A stretch of DNA of 64,000 nucleotides. Origin: Rhodobacteraceae bacterium UBA6796 (GTDB lineage Bacteria > Pseudomonadota > Alphaproteobacteria > Rhodobacterales > Rhodobacteraceae). Every line of letters begins with the position of its first letter. Position 1 is the stretch's first letter. Where the stretch lies: NCBI GenBank assembly GCA_002452815.1, contig DKFM01000006.1, positions 186,001-250,000 of the forward strand, given 5' to 3'. Under the pieces are notes generated by a model, which was given only the letters and a program-made list of their open reading frames with translations, was not told the DNA's origin and did not search any database. Position numbers and translations under genes: made by a program. This document shows, in pieces, positions 1 to 8,956 of the stretch.

Positions 1-425
1 CCCGAGATGTTGGCCATCGAGGACAGCGCGTCCATCTTCTGCGCGCGCGAGATCCGCGGCACCATATCCATCGCGATGACAGAGGCGCCGGTTTTCTGGG
101 CGGCTTCCAAAAGCTCTTTGTTCTGAGCGGGATAGAAGAAGGAGATCAGGGTCTGGTCGCTGCGCAGCTGCCCCACCTCCTCTTCGGTCGGCGGCCGCAC
201 CTTGACCACGAAATCGACCGCGCCGAACAGTTCGGCGGCCGACCCGACCACGGTGACACCGGCCTTGGTATAGGCCGTGTCCTCGAACCCCGCGCTATGG
301 CCTGCGCCGGCCTCGATGAAACACTCGTGCCCCAGCTTTTGCAGCTGCAGCGCGGACTCGGGCGTCATCGCGACCCGCGATTCACCCTCGAAAATCTCCT
401 TCGGAGCGCCGATCTTCACTCTCAT
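1..425 (-). CDS. pntA: NAD(P) transhydrogenase subunit alpha, N-terminal part (partial, runs off window)
   Basis: The first 141 codons are visible on the minus strand, starting at the ATG at 423-425 behind a strong GAAGGGGG Shine-Dalgarno. The product opens MRVKIGAPKEIFEGESRVAM and continues through VVKVRPPT and RAQKMDALSSMANIS. These are hallmark segments of the alanine dehydrogenase/PntA N-terminal domain, here of the PntA type. PntA, with PntB, forms the inner-membrane proton-translocating transhydrogenase that makes NADPH from NADH at the expense of the proton gradient. The rest of the gene and any pntB lie left of the window. The 5' region carries two spaced GTATACCT boxes (see 571-600). 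Confidence 0.95.
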   Translation of the reverse strand, partial: MRVKIGAPKEIFEGESRVAMTPESALQLQKLGHECFIEAGAGHSAGFEDTAYTKAGVTVVGSAAELFGAVDFVVKVRPPTEEEVGQLRSDQTLISFFYPAQNKELLEAAQKTGASVIAMDMVPRISRAQKMDALSSMANIS

Positions 426-570
426 CTCCCCCTTCTCACACCGTTCGGGCCGGGAAAGCCCGACGGATTCAAATGTGGCGAAGGCCTCCATAGCACCGCG
501 CAATAAAGTTTCACAAGCGCCGAGGTCTCTGAAATCCTTGGAAAAGTGCTGCATTTGCGACACAGGTTGA

Positions 571-600
571 TTGTATACCTTTGCGTGCCGTGGTATACCT
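571..600. promoter_or_regulatory. Tandem GTATACC boxes upstream of pntA
   Basis: Two copies of T-N-GTATACCT lie at 571-580 and 591-600, exactly 20 bp apart (two helical turns), about 150 bp upstream of the pntA start. Each has the palindromic core GTATAC and resembles the TNGT-N-ACNA half-sites bound by FadR/GntR-type repressors. The spacing suggests an operator with cooperative binding on one DNA face. The regulator is unknown and no GntR gene is in the window. The wider gap 426-749 has no convincing gene. It also holds short GC hairpins near 655-670 and 701-716 that may end the lipoprotein operon coming from the right. Confidence 0.35.
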
Positions 601-749
601 ACACTTCTCCTTTTCTTATCAGTATCTTAACACAATATACCCAAGGGACGAAAGCCCTCCGGGCTGCGCTATTTTTTCGCAGGCGCAGAATCTGCCGTTG
701 CGTCGCCCCCTTGGGGCCCGCGTCACCGGCGCCAGGGCGGCGGCGCGGC

Positions 750-1193
750 TCAGATCCAGCGGCGGGTGCGCAGGCAATAGGCGTGAAACGTATCCCCGAA
801 CCGGGCCGCGATCCGCGCCTCCTCGCCCTGAATGAAGCGCCGGGTAATGAAGGCCATGAACAGCGGAACCAAGGGCAGCGCCAGCACACCCTGCCAGTAG
901 ATCAGCAGACCTGCCAGGATCAGCGCGTCGGCAAGATAGATCGGATTGCGCGACAGCGCGAACAGGCCGCTGGTGACCAGGGCCTGCGGATCGCGGCGCG
1001 GAATGAAAGTCGTGTGATGCAGCACCATCTGCCCCGCCGCCGCCGCCATCAGCCCCACGCCAAAGACGACCAGTGCGGCGCCGATCGGTCCCCCATAGGG
1101 CAGGCCTACCGGCACCGCCTGCGCGATCGACCAGCCAAGCGCCGCAAACAGCGCCATCCACAGCGGCGGCAGATCCAGCGCGCGCGGCATCAT
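750..1193 (-). CDS. Small membrane protein of the isoprenylcysteine/phospholipid methyltransferase-like family
   Basis: 147 aa with about four hydrophobic segments. The C-terminal half carries [20 protein letters not shown], then a [17 protein letters not shown] stretch. This RNPxY...E-E...FG-x-xY pattern is typical of ICMT/PEMT-like integral membrane methyltransferases (S-adenosylmethionine-dependent methylation of lipids or prenyl/isoprenoid groups). The physiological substrate cannot be told from sequence. The ATG at 1191-1193 overlaps the stop of the upstream lipoprotein gene (ATGA), so the two are translationally coupled. A longer upstream reading frame exists but overlaps the lipoprotein gene and looks low-complexity, so the overlap start is preferred. 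Confidence 0.75.
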   Translation of the reverse strand: MMPRALDLPPLWMALFAALGWSIAQAVPVGLPYGGPIGAALVVFGVGLMAAAAGQMVLHHTTFIPRRDPQALVTSGLFALSRNPIYLADALILAGLLIYWQGVLALPLVPLFMAFITRRFIQGEEARIAARFGDTFHAYCLRTRRWI

Positions 1194-1684
1194 TGCCGAT
1201 ACACCGTCAGTTCGGGCAGATCGGTCAGCGCCACCCCCAGCAGGCGCAGCGCGGGCAGGCTGATCTGGCTGCCCGAACCCGGCGCCCCGCCCGACGGCAG
1301 CAAGTCGACCTGCGCCGAAGCCCCGCCCCCCACCGCGACCCGCCCCTTGGCCGGCGCGCTGACCAGCGGCGTCTTGAGCCAAAAGCCCGGATCGGTCGGA
1401 TCGCCCAGACTGGCAATGGTGGTGCCCAGCCGGGTTTCGGCGGCAACCGGCGCGGCCGCAGCAGCAGCGCGCTGCGCAGGCGTTGTGGTGTCATACTCTT
1501 CGGGCGCCCGCGCGGTGGGCTTGGGCAGCGGCGCCACCGTGACCGCCTCGGGCGCGGCCAGAACCGGCGCGGGGGCCGCCGCAGGCCTGCCGCCGATCCC
1601 CAACGGGCCACACCCTGCCAGCGCGAGCCCCGCGATCACCATACCCGCCGTCGCCATTCCCGGCCTGAACATGTGCAATGCCAT
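1190..1684 (-). CDS. Conserved Rhodobacterales-type lipoprotein of unknown function
   Basis: 164 aa. The ATG at 1682-1684 follows GGAGGGTGGC. The N-terminus is a lipoprotein signal with lipobox LALAGC (Cys about residue 25), then a Pro/Ala-rich linker. A conserved core contains [20 protein letters not shown], and the protein ends in PELTVYRQ. I recall relatives that carry the label D-galactarate dehydratase. Nothing in this sequence supports an enzyme of that kind: it is a short exported lipoprotein. It is the first gene of a two-gene unit with the methyltransferase-like gene downstream and is divergent from moaA. Confidence 0.75.
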   Translation of the reverse strand: MALHMFRPGMATAGMVIAGLALAGCGPLGIGGRPAAAPAPVLAAPEAVTVAPLPKPTARAPEEYDTTTPAQRAAAAAAPVAAETRLGTTIASLGDPTDPGFWLKTPLVSAPAKGRVAVGGGASAQVDLLPSGGAPGSGSQISLPALRLLGVALTDLPELTVYRQ

Positions 1685-1804
1685 GCCACCCTCCCGTTTG
1701 CCTGCTTGCGCAAGCCTAAGCATCTGCACCCCACCGCCACAAGCCCCGTCAGCCGCCACCACGCCCCCTTGCCGCGGCGCCGCCCGCAGCCTAGGTTTGC
1801 CGCC

Positions 1805-2812
1805 ATGGATCACGCGCCCCTCATCGACCCTTTCGCCCGCCGCGTCAGCTATCTGCGCGTCTCGGTCACCGACCGCTGCGATTTTCGCTGCACCTATTGC
1901 ATGGCCGAACATATGCAGTTCCTGCCGAAGAAAGACCTGCTCAGCCTCGAGGAACTCGACCGGCTGTGCTCGGCCTTCATCGGGCTCGGGGTCGAGAAAC
2001 TGCGGATCACCGGCGGCGAACCGCTGGTGCGGCGCGACATCCTGACCTTCTTTCGCCGCATCTCCCGACATCTGGAAACCGGCGCGCTGAAGGAACTGAC
2101 GCTGACCACCAACGGCAGCCAGCTGGCCCGCTTCGCCCCCGATCTGGCGGCGCTTGGGATGCGGCGGATCAATGTCTCGCTCGATACGCTCGATGCAGAC
2201 AAATTCGCGGCGATCACCCGCTGGGGGCGGCTCGATCAGGTTCTCGAAGGGATCGCGGCGGCCAAGGCAGCGGGGCTGCGGGTCAAGATCAACACGGTGG
2301 CGCTGAAGGGTTTCAACGAAGACGAGCTGTTCGATCTGGTCGCCTGGTGCGGTGCCGAAGGGCATGATCTGACCTTCATCGAAGTGATGCCGATGGGCGA
2401 CATGGGCGAAGAGACGCGGCTGGATCAATACTGGCCGCTGTCGCAGGTGCGTGCGCGGCTTGCCGAACGCTTCACCCTCGACGAGACCGCCGAATCCACC
2501 GGCGGCCCGGCGCGCTATGTCCGGCTGCGCGAAACCGGGCAGCGGATCGGTTTCATCACGCCGCTCACGCATAACTTCTGCGAAAGCTGCAATCGCGTGC
2601 GGGTGACCTGCACCGGCGAATTGTTCATGTGCCTGGGGCAGGAGGACGTGGCCGATCTGCGCGCGCCCCTGCGCGCCAGCCCCGACGACGCCCAGCTGAT
2701 CGCCGCAATCCGCGCGGCGATCGCGCGCAAGCCCAAGGGCCATGATTTCGACTATTCGCGCCAGCAAGTGGCCGGCCAGATGCGCCGCCACATGAGCCAC
2801 ACGGGCGGGTGA
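1805..2812 (+). CDS. moaA: GTP 3',8-cyclase MoaA, molybdenum cofactor biosynthesis
   Basis: 335 aa. This radical SAM enzyme converts GTP to 3',8-cyclo-7,8-dihydro-GTP, the first step of molybdopterin synthesis. The N-terminal cluster motif CDFRCTYC gives Cys at about 24, 28 and 31. TGGEP follows. The C-terminal [4Fe-4S] ligands lie in [19 protein letters not shown] (about residues 257-275). The protein ends in the conserved Gly-Gly tail (SHTGG). The ATG at 1805 gives the usual family length, although the reading frame is open far upstream. The next gene starts inside its stop codon (TGATG). Confidence 0.97.
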   Translation: MDHAPLIDPFARRVSYLRVSVTDRCDFRCTYCMAEHMQFLPKKDLLSLEELDRLCSAFIGLGVEKLRITGGEPLVRRDILTFFRRISRHLETGALKELTLTTNGSQLARFAPDLAALGMRRINVSLDTLDADKFAAITRWGRLDQVLEGIAAAKAAGLRVKINTVALKGFNEDELFDLVAWCGAEGHDLTFIEVMPMGDMGEETRLDQYWPLSQVRARLAERFTLDETAESTGGPARYVRLRETGQRIGFITPLTHNFCESCNRVRVTCTGELFMCLGQEDVADLRAPLRASPDDAQLIAAIRAAIARKPKGHDFDYSRQQVAGQMRRHMSHTGG

Positions 2813-3306
2813 TGGCAGTGGCGCCAGGCAACATCGGGCCGGCTGGCCGGGCCTTGCGGGGCCTGGGCGCCGGGGTGCTGGCCGCGCTGGCCGTTGCGGT
2901 CACGATCTGGCTTGATCTGATTTGGGGCGCGGGCCAGTCCCTGACCGGGCAGCCCTATGTCCTGGCACCGGCGCAGACCATCACCCGGGCCACGCTGGCC
3001 CGCGATGCGCTGATGGCAAGCGCGCCGCTGGTGCCGCCGCTGGCGCTGCTGGCGGCATTGGCCGGGCCCTGGCCGATGCGCGCGCTGGCCGTCGCGCTGG
3101 TGCTGGGCGGCTGGTATTGGGCGGGCGATCGGATCGGCGCGCGATTTGCCGCCGATCAGGGCGCGGCCTGGCTGCCGGGCGAAGCCTTCGGCGCGCTGAT
3201 CTGGCAGCCCGTGCTGACACCTGCCTTGATGGCACTGACCGCGCTGGCCTATCTTTGGCTGATCGCAGTGCTGAACCGCCCGCAAACAGGACCCCGCGGC
3301 GCCTGA
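2812..3306 (+). CDS. Hypothetical integral membrane protein, coupled to moaA
   Basis: 164 aa with three likely transmembrane helices (roughly residues 14-35, 63-95 and 135-155), small hydrophobic residues throughout and no recognised motif. Its ATG (2812-2814) shares a base with the moaA stop codon, so it is almost certainly co-translated with moaA. Codon use matches the neighbours. I do not recognise the family. A link to molybdenum cofactor or membrane metabolism is only contextual. Confidence 0.7.
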   Translation: MAVAPGNIGPAGRALRGLGAGVLAALAVAVTIWLDLIWGAGQSLTGQPYVLAPAQTITRATLARDALMASAPLVPPLALLAALAGPWPMRALAVALVLGGWYWAGDRIGARFAADQGAAWLPGEAFGALIWQPVLTPALMALTALAYLWLIAVLNRPQTGPRGA

Positions 3307-3316
3307 CCTGCATCAA
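3303..3316. promoter_or_regulatory. Candidate FNR/FnrL box upstream of the universal stress protein gene
   Basis: CTGACCTGCATCAA matches the FNR consensus TTGAT-N4-ATCAA (with the TTGAC half variant) except for the first base. Its centre lies about 62 bp upstream of the ATG at 3371, which suits an activator site. It overlaps the stop codon of the preceding gene. Universal stress proteins are known members of FnrL regulons in Rhodobacter, which supports the call. I could not pick a convincing -10 hexamer. Confidence 0.45.
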
Positions 3317-3370
3317 GGCAACCGCCCCCGATTTAGGCCACTGTGACACAACCGACAAAGGAGCCCCTCG

Positions 3371-3778
3371 ATGTATTCCAATATCGTCATCCCCCTCGCC
3401 TTCGACGAGGACCACAACCCCGATGCCGCGCTCAACATCGCCCGTGCGCTGGCCGCGCCGGGGGCGCGCGTGACCTTGCTGCATGTCATGGCCGATGTGC
3501 CGGGATTCGCGATTTCCTACATGCCCGAAGGCTATGCCAGCGATCTGAAACGCACCCTGCAGGGCGAGTTGGACAAGCTGGCCGCCGATTTCGAGAACGG
3601 TGCCGGCGTGATCCGTCAGGGCCATGCGGCCAATGAAATCCTGGACATGGCCGCCGAGATCGGCGCCGATTGCATCGTCATCGCCTCGCATCGCCCGGGC
3701 TATGGCGATTACCTGATCGGCTCGACCGCGGCGCGCGTTGTGCGCCATGCGCCCTGCTCTGTCATGGTGATGCGGTAA
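3371..3778 (+). CDS. Universal stress protein (UspA family)
   Basis: 135 aa single-domain Usp. The N-terminus MYSNIVIPLAFDEDHN forms the first strand and Asp loop. The C-terminus has the ATP-binding signature G-x2-G-x9-GS/T in the region SHRPGYGDYLIGSTAARVV, ending in PCSVMVMR. Such proteins bind ATP and dimerise, and they support survival under growth arrest or low oxygen. The Shine-Dalgarno is AAAGGAG, 8 bp before ATG. A candidate FNR box lies upstream, consistent with anaerobic induction. It is followed by a large repeat element (3788-3917) that may act as its terminator. Confidence 0.93.
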   Translation: MYSNIVIPLAFDEDHNPDAALNIARALAAPGARVTLLHVMADVPGFAISYMPEGYASDLKRTLQGELDKLAADFENGAGVIRQGHAANEILDMAAEIGADCIVIASHRPGYGDYLIGSTAARVVRHAPCSVMVMR

Positions 3779-3787
3779 GGACGGGAT

Positions 3788-3917
3788 CGGGGGGCGCCGC
3801 CCCCCGCTTCGCTCCCCCCGGGATATTTGGACCAAGGTGAACGCAGACCGGGTTCATCTTGGTCCAAATATCCCGGGGTGAATTTTGCCGCAGGCAAAAG
3901 AGGGGCAGCGCCCCTCT
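3788..3917. repeat. Composite dispersed repeat, copy A (head-to-head palindromic pair)
   Basis: A GGGGGGCGCCGCCCCCC hairpin (about 3788-3806) is followed by a 27-bp arm (3816-3842, core GGATATTTGGACCAAG). After a 9-bp loop comes its inverted copy (3852-3878) with one mismatch. Then come GCCGCAGGC and a second GC hairpin ending near 3917. The same modules recur at 13759-13880, 23817-23879, 39747-39798 and 58133-58184, always between genes. It lies between convergent genes and would form a strong RNA hairpin, so it may help terminate transcription in both directions. Confidence 0.85.
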
Positions 3918-3929
3918 CTGCCCGCCCAC

Positions 3930-5096
3930 TCAGGCCGCCGGCATCCGTTCTTCGACCATTCCGGCATACCAGCTCGCGCCGAAGGGGATCGCGTTGTCGT
4001 CGAAATTATAGGCCGGGTGGTGCACCATTGCGCTGTCGCCATTGCCCAGGAAGATATAGGCGCCGGGGCGGGCGTTGAGCATGTAGCTGAAATCCTCGGC
4101 GCCCATCTGCGGCGCGACATCCGGGTTCACCTGGCCCGAGACCTTCTGCGCCACATCAATTGCATACTGGGTATTGTCGGCCGCGTTTACAGTGACCGGA
4201 TAGCCGCGCATGTATTTTACCGCCGCGGTGGCACCGAAGGCTGCGGCGGTGTTTTCGGCCACCTGGCTCAGCCGTGCCTGCACGAAATCCTGCACGGCCG
4301 GGTCCATCGTGCGCACCGTGCCTTTCAGCAGCACGGTCTGCGGGATCACATTATGCGCCTCGGATTCGGTGCGGAAGGTGCAGGTCGAGACCACGACCTG
4401 TTTCAGCGGATCGACGTTGCGGCTGGCAATCGACTGCAGTGCCACGACGATGTGGCTGGCGACCAGAGTGGTGTCGATGGTTTCATGCGGCTTCGCGGCA
4501 TGGCCGCCCTTGCCGGTGACGATGATCTCGAACTGATCGGCGGCGGCCATGATCGCGCCTTCGCGAATCGCGAAGCTGCCGACCGGCACGCCCGGCCAGT
4601 TGTGCATGCCATAGACTTCCTGCACGCCGAAACGATCCATCATGCCGTCCTCGACCATCTCGCGACCGCCGCCGCCGCCTTCTTCGGCGGGCTGGAAGAT
4701 CACCACCGCGGTGCCGTCGAAATTGCGCGTCTCGGCCAGGTATTTGGCAGCGCCCAGCAGCATCGCGGTATGGCCGTCATGGCCGCAGGCATGCATCTTG
4801 CCCGGCGTTTTCGAGGCATAGGGCAGACCCGTCGCTTCAAGGATCGGCAGCGCGTCCATATCGGCGCGCAGGCCGACCACACGGCCCGCCGTGTCGGTCT
4901 TGCCGCGGATCACGCCGACAACGCCGGTGCGCCCGATGCCTTCGACCACCTCATCGACGCCGAAGCTGCGCAGCAGTTCGGCCACCTTGCCCGCGGTGCG
5001 ATGCACTTCGAACAGGAGTTCCGGGTTTTCGTGGAAATCGCGGCGCCAGGCGGTGATTTCGGGCAAAAGTTCGGCAAAGCGGTTCTTGACGGGCAT
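3930..5096 (-). CDS. M20 family amidohydrolase (hippurate/N-acyl-amino-acid hydrolase type)
   Basis: 388 aa. Metal-binding and catalytic segments of the M20D family are present in order: RADMDALPI, HACGHDGHTAMLLGAA, PAEEGGGG, then the lid domain, and MGAEDFSYML with His near the end. Members hydrolyse N-acyl or N-aminobenzoyl amides of amino acids with a dinuclear metal centre in the cytoplasm. The ATG at 5094-5096 gives the usual family start (RDFHENPEL follows). It is the last gene after the FAD oxidase and the ArgE-like peptidase, 85 bp downstream of the former. This suggests sequential breakdown of an N-acylated amino acid. Exact substrate unknown. Confidence 0.88.
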   Translation of the reverse strand: MPVKNRFAELLPEITAWRRDFHENPELLFEVHRTAGKVAELLRSFGVDEVVEGIGRTGVVGVIRGKTDTAGRVVGLRADMDALPILEATGLPYASKTPGKMHACGHDGHTAMLLGAAKYLAETRNFDGTAVVIFQPAEEGGGGGREMVEDGMMDRFGVQEVYGMHNWPGVPVGSFAIREGAIMAAADQFEIIVTGKGGHAAKPHETIDTTLVASHIVVALQSIASRNVDPLKQVVVSTCTFRTESEAHNVIPQTVLLKGTVRTMDPAVQDFVQARLSQVAENTAAAFGATAAVKYMRGYPVTVNAADNTQYAIDVAQKVSGQVNPDVAPQMGAEDFSYMLNARPGAYIFLGNGDSAMVHHPAYNFDDNAIPFGASWYAGMVEERMPAA

Positions 5097-5181
5097 GAGG
5101 GGCTCCAGATCTGTTGGAAATTGCTGGCGCCTTGGCGCGCCTTGAGTGCAACCTGTTACAAAGCCCGCGCCCCCGCAACCC

Positions 5182-6522
5182 TCAGAACGTCGGTCCGAGG
5201 TCGATTTTTGATCCGTCGGTAAAACGGCCGAAGCGAAAGCGTGTCATGTCGTGGCCCGCAGGCCGCCCGCACATCAGATCCGCCATCACCCGGCCCACGC
5301 CCGGCCCGATGCCGAAGCCGTGGCCGGACAGGCCGGTGGCGATCCAGAAGCCGGGCAGCGGGCTTTGATCGAGCACCGGCACCGTATCGGGCATCACGTC
5401 GATCATCCCCGCCCAGGCACGCAGCAGGCGCGGACGGCCCAGCGAGGGGAAGGCGCGGGCAAAGGCCTCCTGCACCTCGCGCAGACGTTTGAGGTTGGGC
5501 GCGGGGTCCAGAACGCGCAGCGCCTCGAACGGGGTTTGGCGCGCCTGCGACCAGTTGCGATGCGTGCTCCAGCCATCGGGCCAGCCGCGCGCGGGCGACC
5601 AAGGGCGCATCGCGGTTTTTGAAATGTCGCGGCGGATCTGCGGCAGATAGGCGCCCAGATGCCGGAACGCGTCGGGGCCGATGAAGAAATCGTGCCAGGT
5701 GCCGGGCGCCAGCGTATAGCCGCCATCCAGACGCCGGCGCCAGGCGAACACGTTGTCGGCGTTCGACACCTGGGTGATTTCGGGCATCGGGGCGGTCTGC
5801 GCCACGGTCGAGCGCACCATCAGCTGCGGCAGTTCGACCCCTTCGCGCCGCGCGAAGATCGACGACCACGCGCCCCCCGCCAGCAGCACCTGCGGCGCGG
5901 CGATCCGGCCCCGTTCAGTGACCACGCCCGCAACCTGCCCCGCCACGCGGTCCAGCCCGCGCACCGCGCAGTTTTCAAGGATCGTGACACCCGCGGCCTG
6001 CGCCAGTTCGGCCAGCATCGGCACCGCGACGAAGGGTTCGGCGCGCGCGTCCGAGGGCGTGATCAGCCCGCCGACCCATCCTGCGCTGTTGGGCACCAGA
6101 GCCTGCAGGTCCGCGCGGCTGAGCAACCGGCTTTCGACGCCATGTTCGGCGGCCAGCGCGACCCAGCGGGCGTAGCCCTCCATCTGCGCGGGATCGTGGG
6201 TGGTATAGGCCACGCCGCATTGGCGAAAGCCCAGGTCGGGCGGCAGCTGCGCCGCCAACCCATGCCACAACCGCAGCGATTCGATCATAATCGGCAGCTC
6301 GGCCGGGTCGCGTTTCTGCTGCCGGATCCAGCCCCAGTTTCGGCTGGATTGCTCGGCCGCGATCCGGCCCTTTTCGCACAGCACCACGCGCTTACCCGCC
6401 TGCGCCAGATAATAGGCGCTCATCACCCCGGCGATGCCACCGCCGATCACCACCACATCGGCGGCTTCGGGCTGCGGGGCGTCAAAACGGACCGGGCTGT
6501 CGGCCGAGATTACGAAGCTCAT
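5182..6522 (-). CDS. FAD-dependent oxidoreductase, D-amino acid oxidase/sarcosine oxidase (DAO) family
   Basis: 446 aa. A Rossmann FAD-binding motif VVIGGGIAGVMSAYYLAQAG lies near residues 24-43, with an acidic residue at the end of the second strand (CEKG). The DAO C-terminal signature GHGFGIGPGVGRVMADLM lies near residue 400. These soluble enzymes oxidise secondary or D-amino acids, such as N-methyl amino acids or opine-like compounds. The start ATG overlaps the stop of the ArgE-like gene by four bases (ATGA), so the two are coupled. The neighbours imply that it acts on a product or substrate of the flanking deacylases. Confidence 0.88.
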   Translation of the reverse strand: MSFVISADSPVRFDAPQPEAADVVVIGGGIAGVMSAYYLAQAGKRVVLCEKGRIAAEQSSRNWGWIRQQKRDPAELPIMIESLRLWHGLAAQLPPDLGFRQCGVAYTTHDPAQMEGYARWVALAAEHGVESRLLSRADLQALVPNSAGWVGGLITPSDARAEPFVAVPMLAELAQAAGVTILENCAVRGLDRVAGQVAGVVTERGRIAAPQVLLAGGAWSSIFARREGVELPQLMVRSTVAQTAPMPEITQVSNADNVFAWRRRLDGGYTLAPGTWHDFFIGPDAFRHLGAYLPQIRRDISKTAMRPWSPARGWPDGWSTHRNWSQARQTPFEALRVLDPAPNLKRLREVQEAFARAFPSLGRPRLLRAWAGMIDVMPDTVPVLDQSPLPGFWIATGLSGHGFGIGPGVGRVMADLMCGRPAGHDMTRFRFGRFTDGSKIDLGPTF

Positions 6523-7673
6523 ACCTCAAGCCTTTCGAGCAAGTTTTCCATGAAGGCCCAGCCCGCGCGGAACTGCGCCACCTCCAGATATTCGTCGGGC
6601 TTGTGCGCCTGTTCGATGTCGCCCGGCCCGCAGACCACCGCCGACCAGCCGCGCACCTGAAACTGCCCGGCTTCGGTGCCATAGCTGACGACCTGGCTGC
6701 CATTGTCGCCGGTGATCGCGCGCACCAGCGCCTCGGCGGCGCCGTCGGTTTCGGGGGCAAGCCCCGGCAGCGCGAATTTCTCGGTCACCTCGATGCCCGC
6801 ATCGGGGTGGATCGCCTTCATGCCCGCCTCGACCTCGGCCACCTTGGCCAGGAACTTGCGCCGCCACTCCTGCGGGTCTTCGCCGGGCAGGACGCGGAAA
6901 TCGACCCCGAATTCGCAATTGCCCGCGGTGATGTTATGCGCGGTGCCGCCGTGGATCTCGCCGGTATGCACCGTGGTCCAGGGCGGCACGAAGGGGCTGT
7001 CCTTGGCGGCCGCCTGCCCCGCCGCGTTCATTTCATTGACCCACATCAACAGCTTGGCGCCCTCCAGAATCGCGCTGACCCCGGTGTGCATCAACGAGCT
7101 GTGGACCTCGTGGCCGCGCATCCTGACCCAGAAGGCCACGCCGCCCTTGTGGCCGGTGACCGCCTTCATCATCGTCGGCTCGCCCACCACCACGGCACTG
7201 GCGCGCGGCAGATCGGCCATCGCCTCGATCATCGGGATGCAGCCGATGCAGCCCAGTTCCTCGTCATGGCTGAGCGCCAGTTGCAGCGGGCGCTTCAGGG
7301 GCCGCCGTGCCGCCGCAGCCAGCGCCGCAAGCGCCAGCGCATCGAAGCCCTTCATGTCGCAGGTGCCGCGCCCGTAAAGCCGCCCGTCGCGTTCGGTGAC
7401 GGTCCAGGGATCGCTGGACCAGTCCTGCCCCTCGACCGGCACCACATCGCTGTGGCCCGACAGCACCACGCCACCCGGCACCGCGGGCCCCACCTGAGCA
7501 AACAGGCTCGCCTTGCGCGGGTCCGCCGGGTCGGGCACCACAACCGCCTCGATTCCCTGCCCGGAAAGCCACCCTGCCACCCAGTCGATCAGATCGCGGT
7601 TGCCGCCCCGGCTGACGGTGGGAAACGCCACCAGACGGTCAAGCAGCATGCGGGCAGTGGCGTAATCGGTCAT
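6519..7673 (-). CDS. ArgE-type M20 peptidase (acetylornithine deacetylase-like)
   Basis: 384 aa. Motifs: SGHSDVVPV (first metal His), GRGTCDMKG (bridging Asp), SHDEELGCIG (catalytic Glu pair) and VVGEPT. All are in the spacing of the acetylornithine deacetylase/succinyl-diaminopimelate desuccinylase family. The ATG at 7671-7673 follows GGAGAG at good spacing. Two upstream in-frame starts lack a Shine-Dalgarno. The gene heads a minus-strand operon with the FAD oxidase and M20 amidohydrolase and is divergent from a peptide ABC importer. A catabolic N-acyl-amino-acid deacylase role is therefore at least as likely as arginine synthesis. Confidence 0.85.
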   Translation of the reverse strand: MTDYATARMLLDRLVAFPTVSRGGNRDLIDWVAGWLSGQGIEAVVVPDPADPRKASLFAQVGPAVPGGVVLSGHSDVVPVEGQDWSSDPWTVTERDGRLYGRGTCDMKGFDALALAALAAAARRPLKRPLQLALSHDEELGCIGCIPMIEAMADLPRASAVVVGEPTMMKAVTGHKGGVAFWVRMRGHEVHSSLMHTGVSAILEGAKLLMWVNEMNAAGQAAAKDSPFVPPWTTVHTGEIHGGTAHNITAGNCEFGVDFRVLPGEDPQEWRRKFLAKVAEVEAGMKAIHPDAGIEVTEKFALPGLAPETDGAAEALVRAITGDNGSQVVSYGTEAGQFQVRGWSAVVCGPGDIEQAHKPDEYLEVAQFRAGWAFMENLLERLEV

Positions 7674-7883
7674 CGGACTCTCCATGTTTGCGCAAAAGCT
7701 GCGCCGCGGCATCGCCCGCCGTCAAGCCCCGCCCTGCGGGAACCAGCCTTGCGCCGCCCCGCCGCGCGGGCCGCCCGGATGACGCCACTTCCCGCAGCGA
7801 AAATCGCGCTTGCACGCTGCGGCAAAATCCCTAACACTTGGTCAAATATGCGCGACCGGGAACCCGGCGCGAACAGAATACGA

Positions 7884-7897
7884 CAGTAAAAATACTG
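7884..7897. promoter_or_regulatory. CAGTA-AAAA-TACTG inverted repeat upstream of the ABC importer
   Basis: A perfect 5-bp inverted repeat around AAAA lies 28 bp before the ATG at 7925. It sits in the 251-bp gap between the divergent argE-like operon and the importer operon. It could be an operator or the base of a leader hairpin. The rest of the gap (7674-7883) is GC-rich near argE and more AT-rich near the importer. I see no gene in it and no confident promoter hexamers. Confidence 0.25.
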
Positions 7898-7924
7898 CGA
7901 AAACAACCGACTGGGGGTTACCAT

Positions 7925-8956
7925 ATGCCCGATGGGGCGCTGCCTGTTCTCGAGGTCGAGGGCCTGAAAACTGTATTCAGGACCCGCGGCGGTGAGGTCC
8001 ATGCCGTCAATTCCGTTTCGTTCAACCTGCGCCCCGGCGAATTGCTGGGCGTGGTTGGGGAATCAGGCTCTGGCAAATCGGTGACGATGATGTCGCTGAT
8101 CGGCCTGCTGCCAAGCCCGCCCGCCGATGTGCGCGGCGGCCGCGTCGCTTTTGACGGGCTGGACCTGTTGCATTGCACACCCGATCAGCTGCGCGCGGTG
8201 CGCGGCCCGGGGATCGGCTTCATCTTTCAGGACCCGATGACCTCGCTCAACCCGGTGTTCACCGTGGGCTACCAGCTGCGCGAGCCGCTGATAAAGCACA
8301 TGGGCATGACCAAGGCGCAGGCCCAGAAACGCGCGCAGGAATTGCTGGAACTGGTCGGCATTCCCGATGCGGCGCGGCGCCTGCGCGATTATCCGCACCA
8401 GTTTTCGGGCGGCATGCGGCAGCGGGTGATGATCGCGATCGCGCTGGCCTGTGACCCGAAGGTGCTGATTGCCGACGAACCCACGACCGCGCTGGACGTG
8501 ACGATTCAGGCGCAGATCCTGGAACTGGTGAAAGAACTGCGCGAGAAACTCGGCATGGCGATCATCTGGATCACCCATGATCTGGGCGTGATCGCGGGCA
8601 TCGCCGACCGGATCATGGTGATGTATGGCGGCCAGATCGTCGAACAGGGCCCGGTGTCCGAGGTGTTCCACCGCCCGCGTCACCCCTATACCCGCGCGCT
8701 GCTCAAGACCGTGCCTTCGGTGCGCGGCGTGCGCGAGGCAAAGCTGAACGTGATCGAGGGCCAACCGCCGATCCTGCGCGCCGAACCTGCCGCCTGCCCG
8801 TTCCGCGACCGCTGCGCGCAGGCCTTCGCGCTGTGCGCCACCGCCAACCCCCGGCGCTACCCCGTCGGGCCCGGCCATGATGCCGCCTGTTTTTGGGATT
8901 TCGACACCGGCGCCCCGCGCCCGATCGACGCGATTGCAGGAGCCGCCCATGTTTGA
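7925..8956 (+). CDS. Dipeptide/oligopeptide-type ABC importer, ATPase 1 (DppD/OppD-like)
   Basis: 343 aa. Walker [12 protein letters not shown] signature [12 protein letters not shown] and Walker [14 protein letters not shown] are intact. The C-terminal oligopeptide-transporter extension carries the Cys-containing CPFRDRC segment that can bind an iron-sulfur cluster in this family. It energises uptake with the partner ATPase. The ATG at 7925 follows TGGGGGTT. An in-frame start further upstream (7838) lacks both a Shine-Dalgarno and conservation. First gene of a five-gene operon in the order ATPase-ATPase-binding protein-permease-permease. Confidence 0.93.
   Translation: MPDGALPVLEVEGLKTVFRTRGGEVHAVNSVSFNLRPGELLGVVGESGSGKSVTMMSLIGLLPSPPADVRGGRVAFDGLDLLHCTPDQLRAVRGPGIGFIFQDPMTSLNPVFTVGYQLREPLIKHMGMTKAQAQKRAQELLELVGIPDAARRLRDYPHQFSGGMRQRVMIAIALACDPKVLIADEPTTALDVTIQAQILELVKELREKLGMAIIWITHDLGVIAGIADRIMVMYGGQIVEQGPVSEVFHRPRHPYTRALLKTVPSVRGVREAKLNVIEGQPPILRAEPAACPFRDRCAQAFALCATANPRRYPVGPGHDAACFWDFDTGAPRPIDAIAGAAHV

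Noticed and set aside
1190..1684. Assigning the lipoprotein a D-galactarate dehydratase function
   Set aside because: It is a 164-aa exported lipoprotein with no dehydratase motif. The recalled label looks like a propagated error.
1073..1804. An N-terminal extension of moaA of over 240 codons
   Set aside because: The extension is Arg/Pro-rich antisense sequence over the lipoprotein gene. MoaA homologues start at the 1805 ATG.
3816..3878. Palindromic arms of copy A as a phage attachment site or CRISPR repeat
   Set aside because: Related units recur between unrelated genes, without regular spacers, integrase or cas genes.
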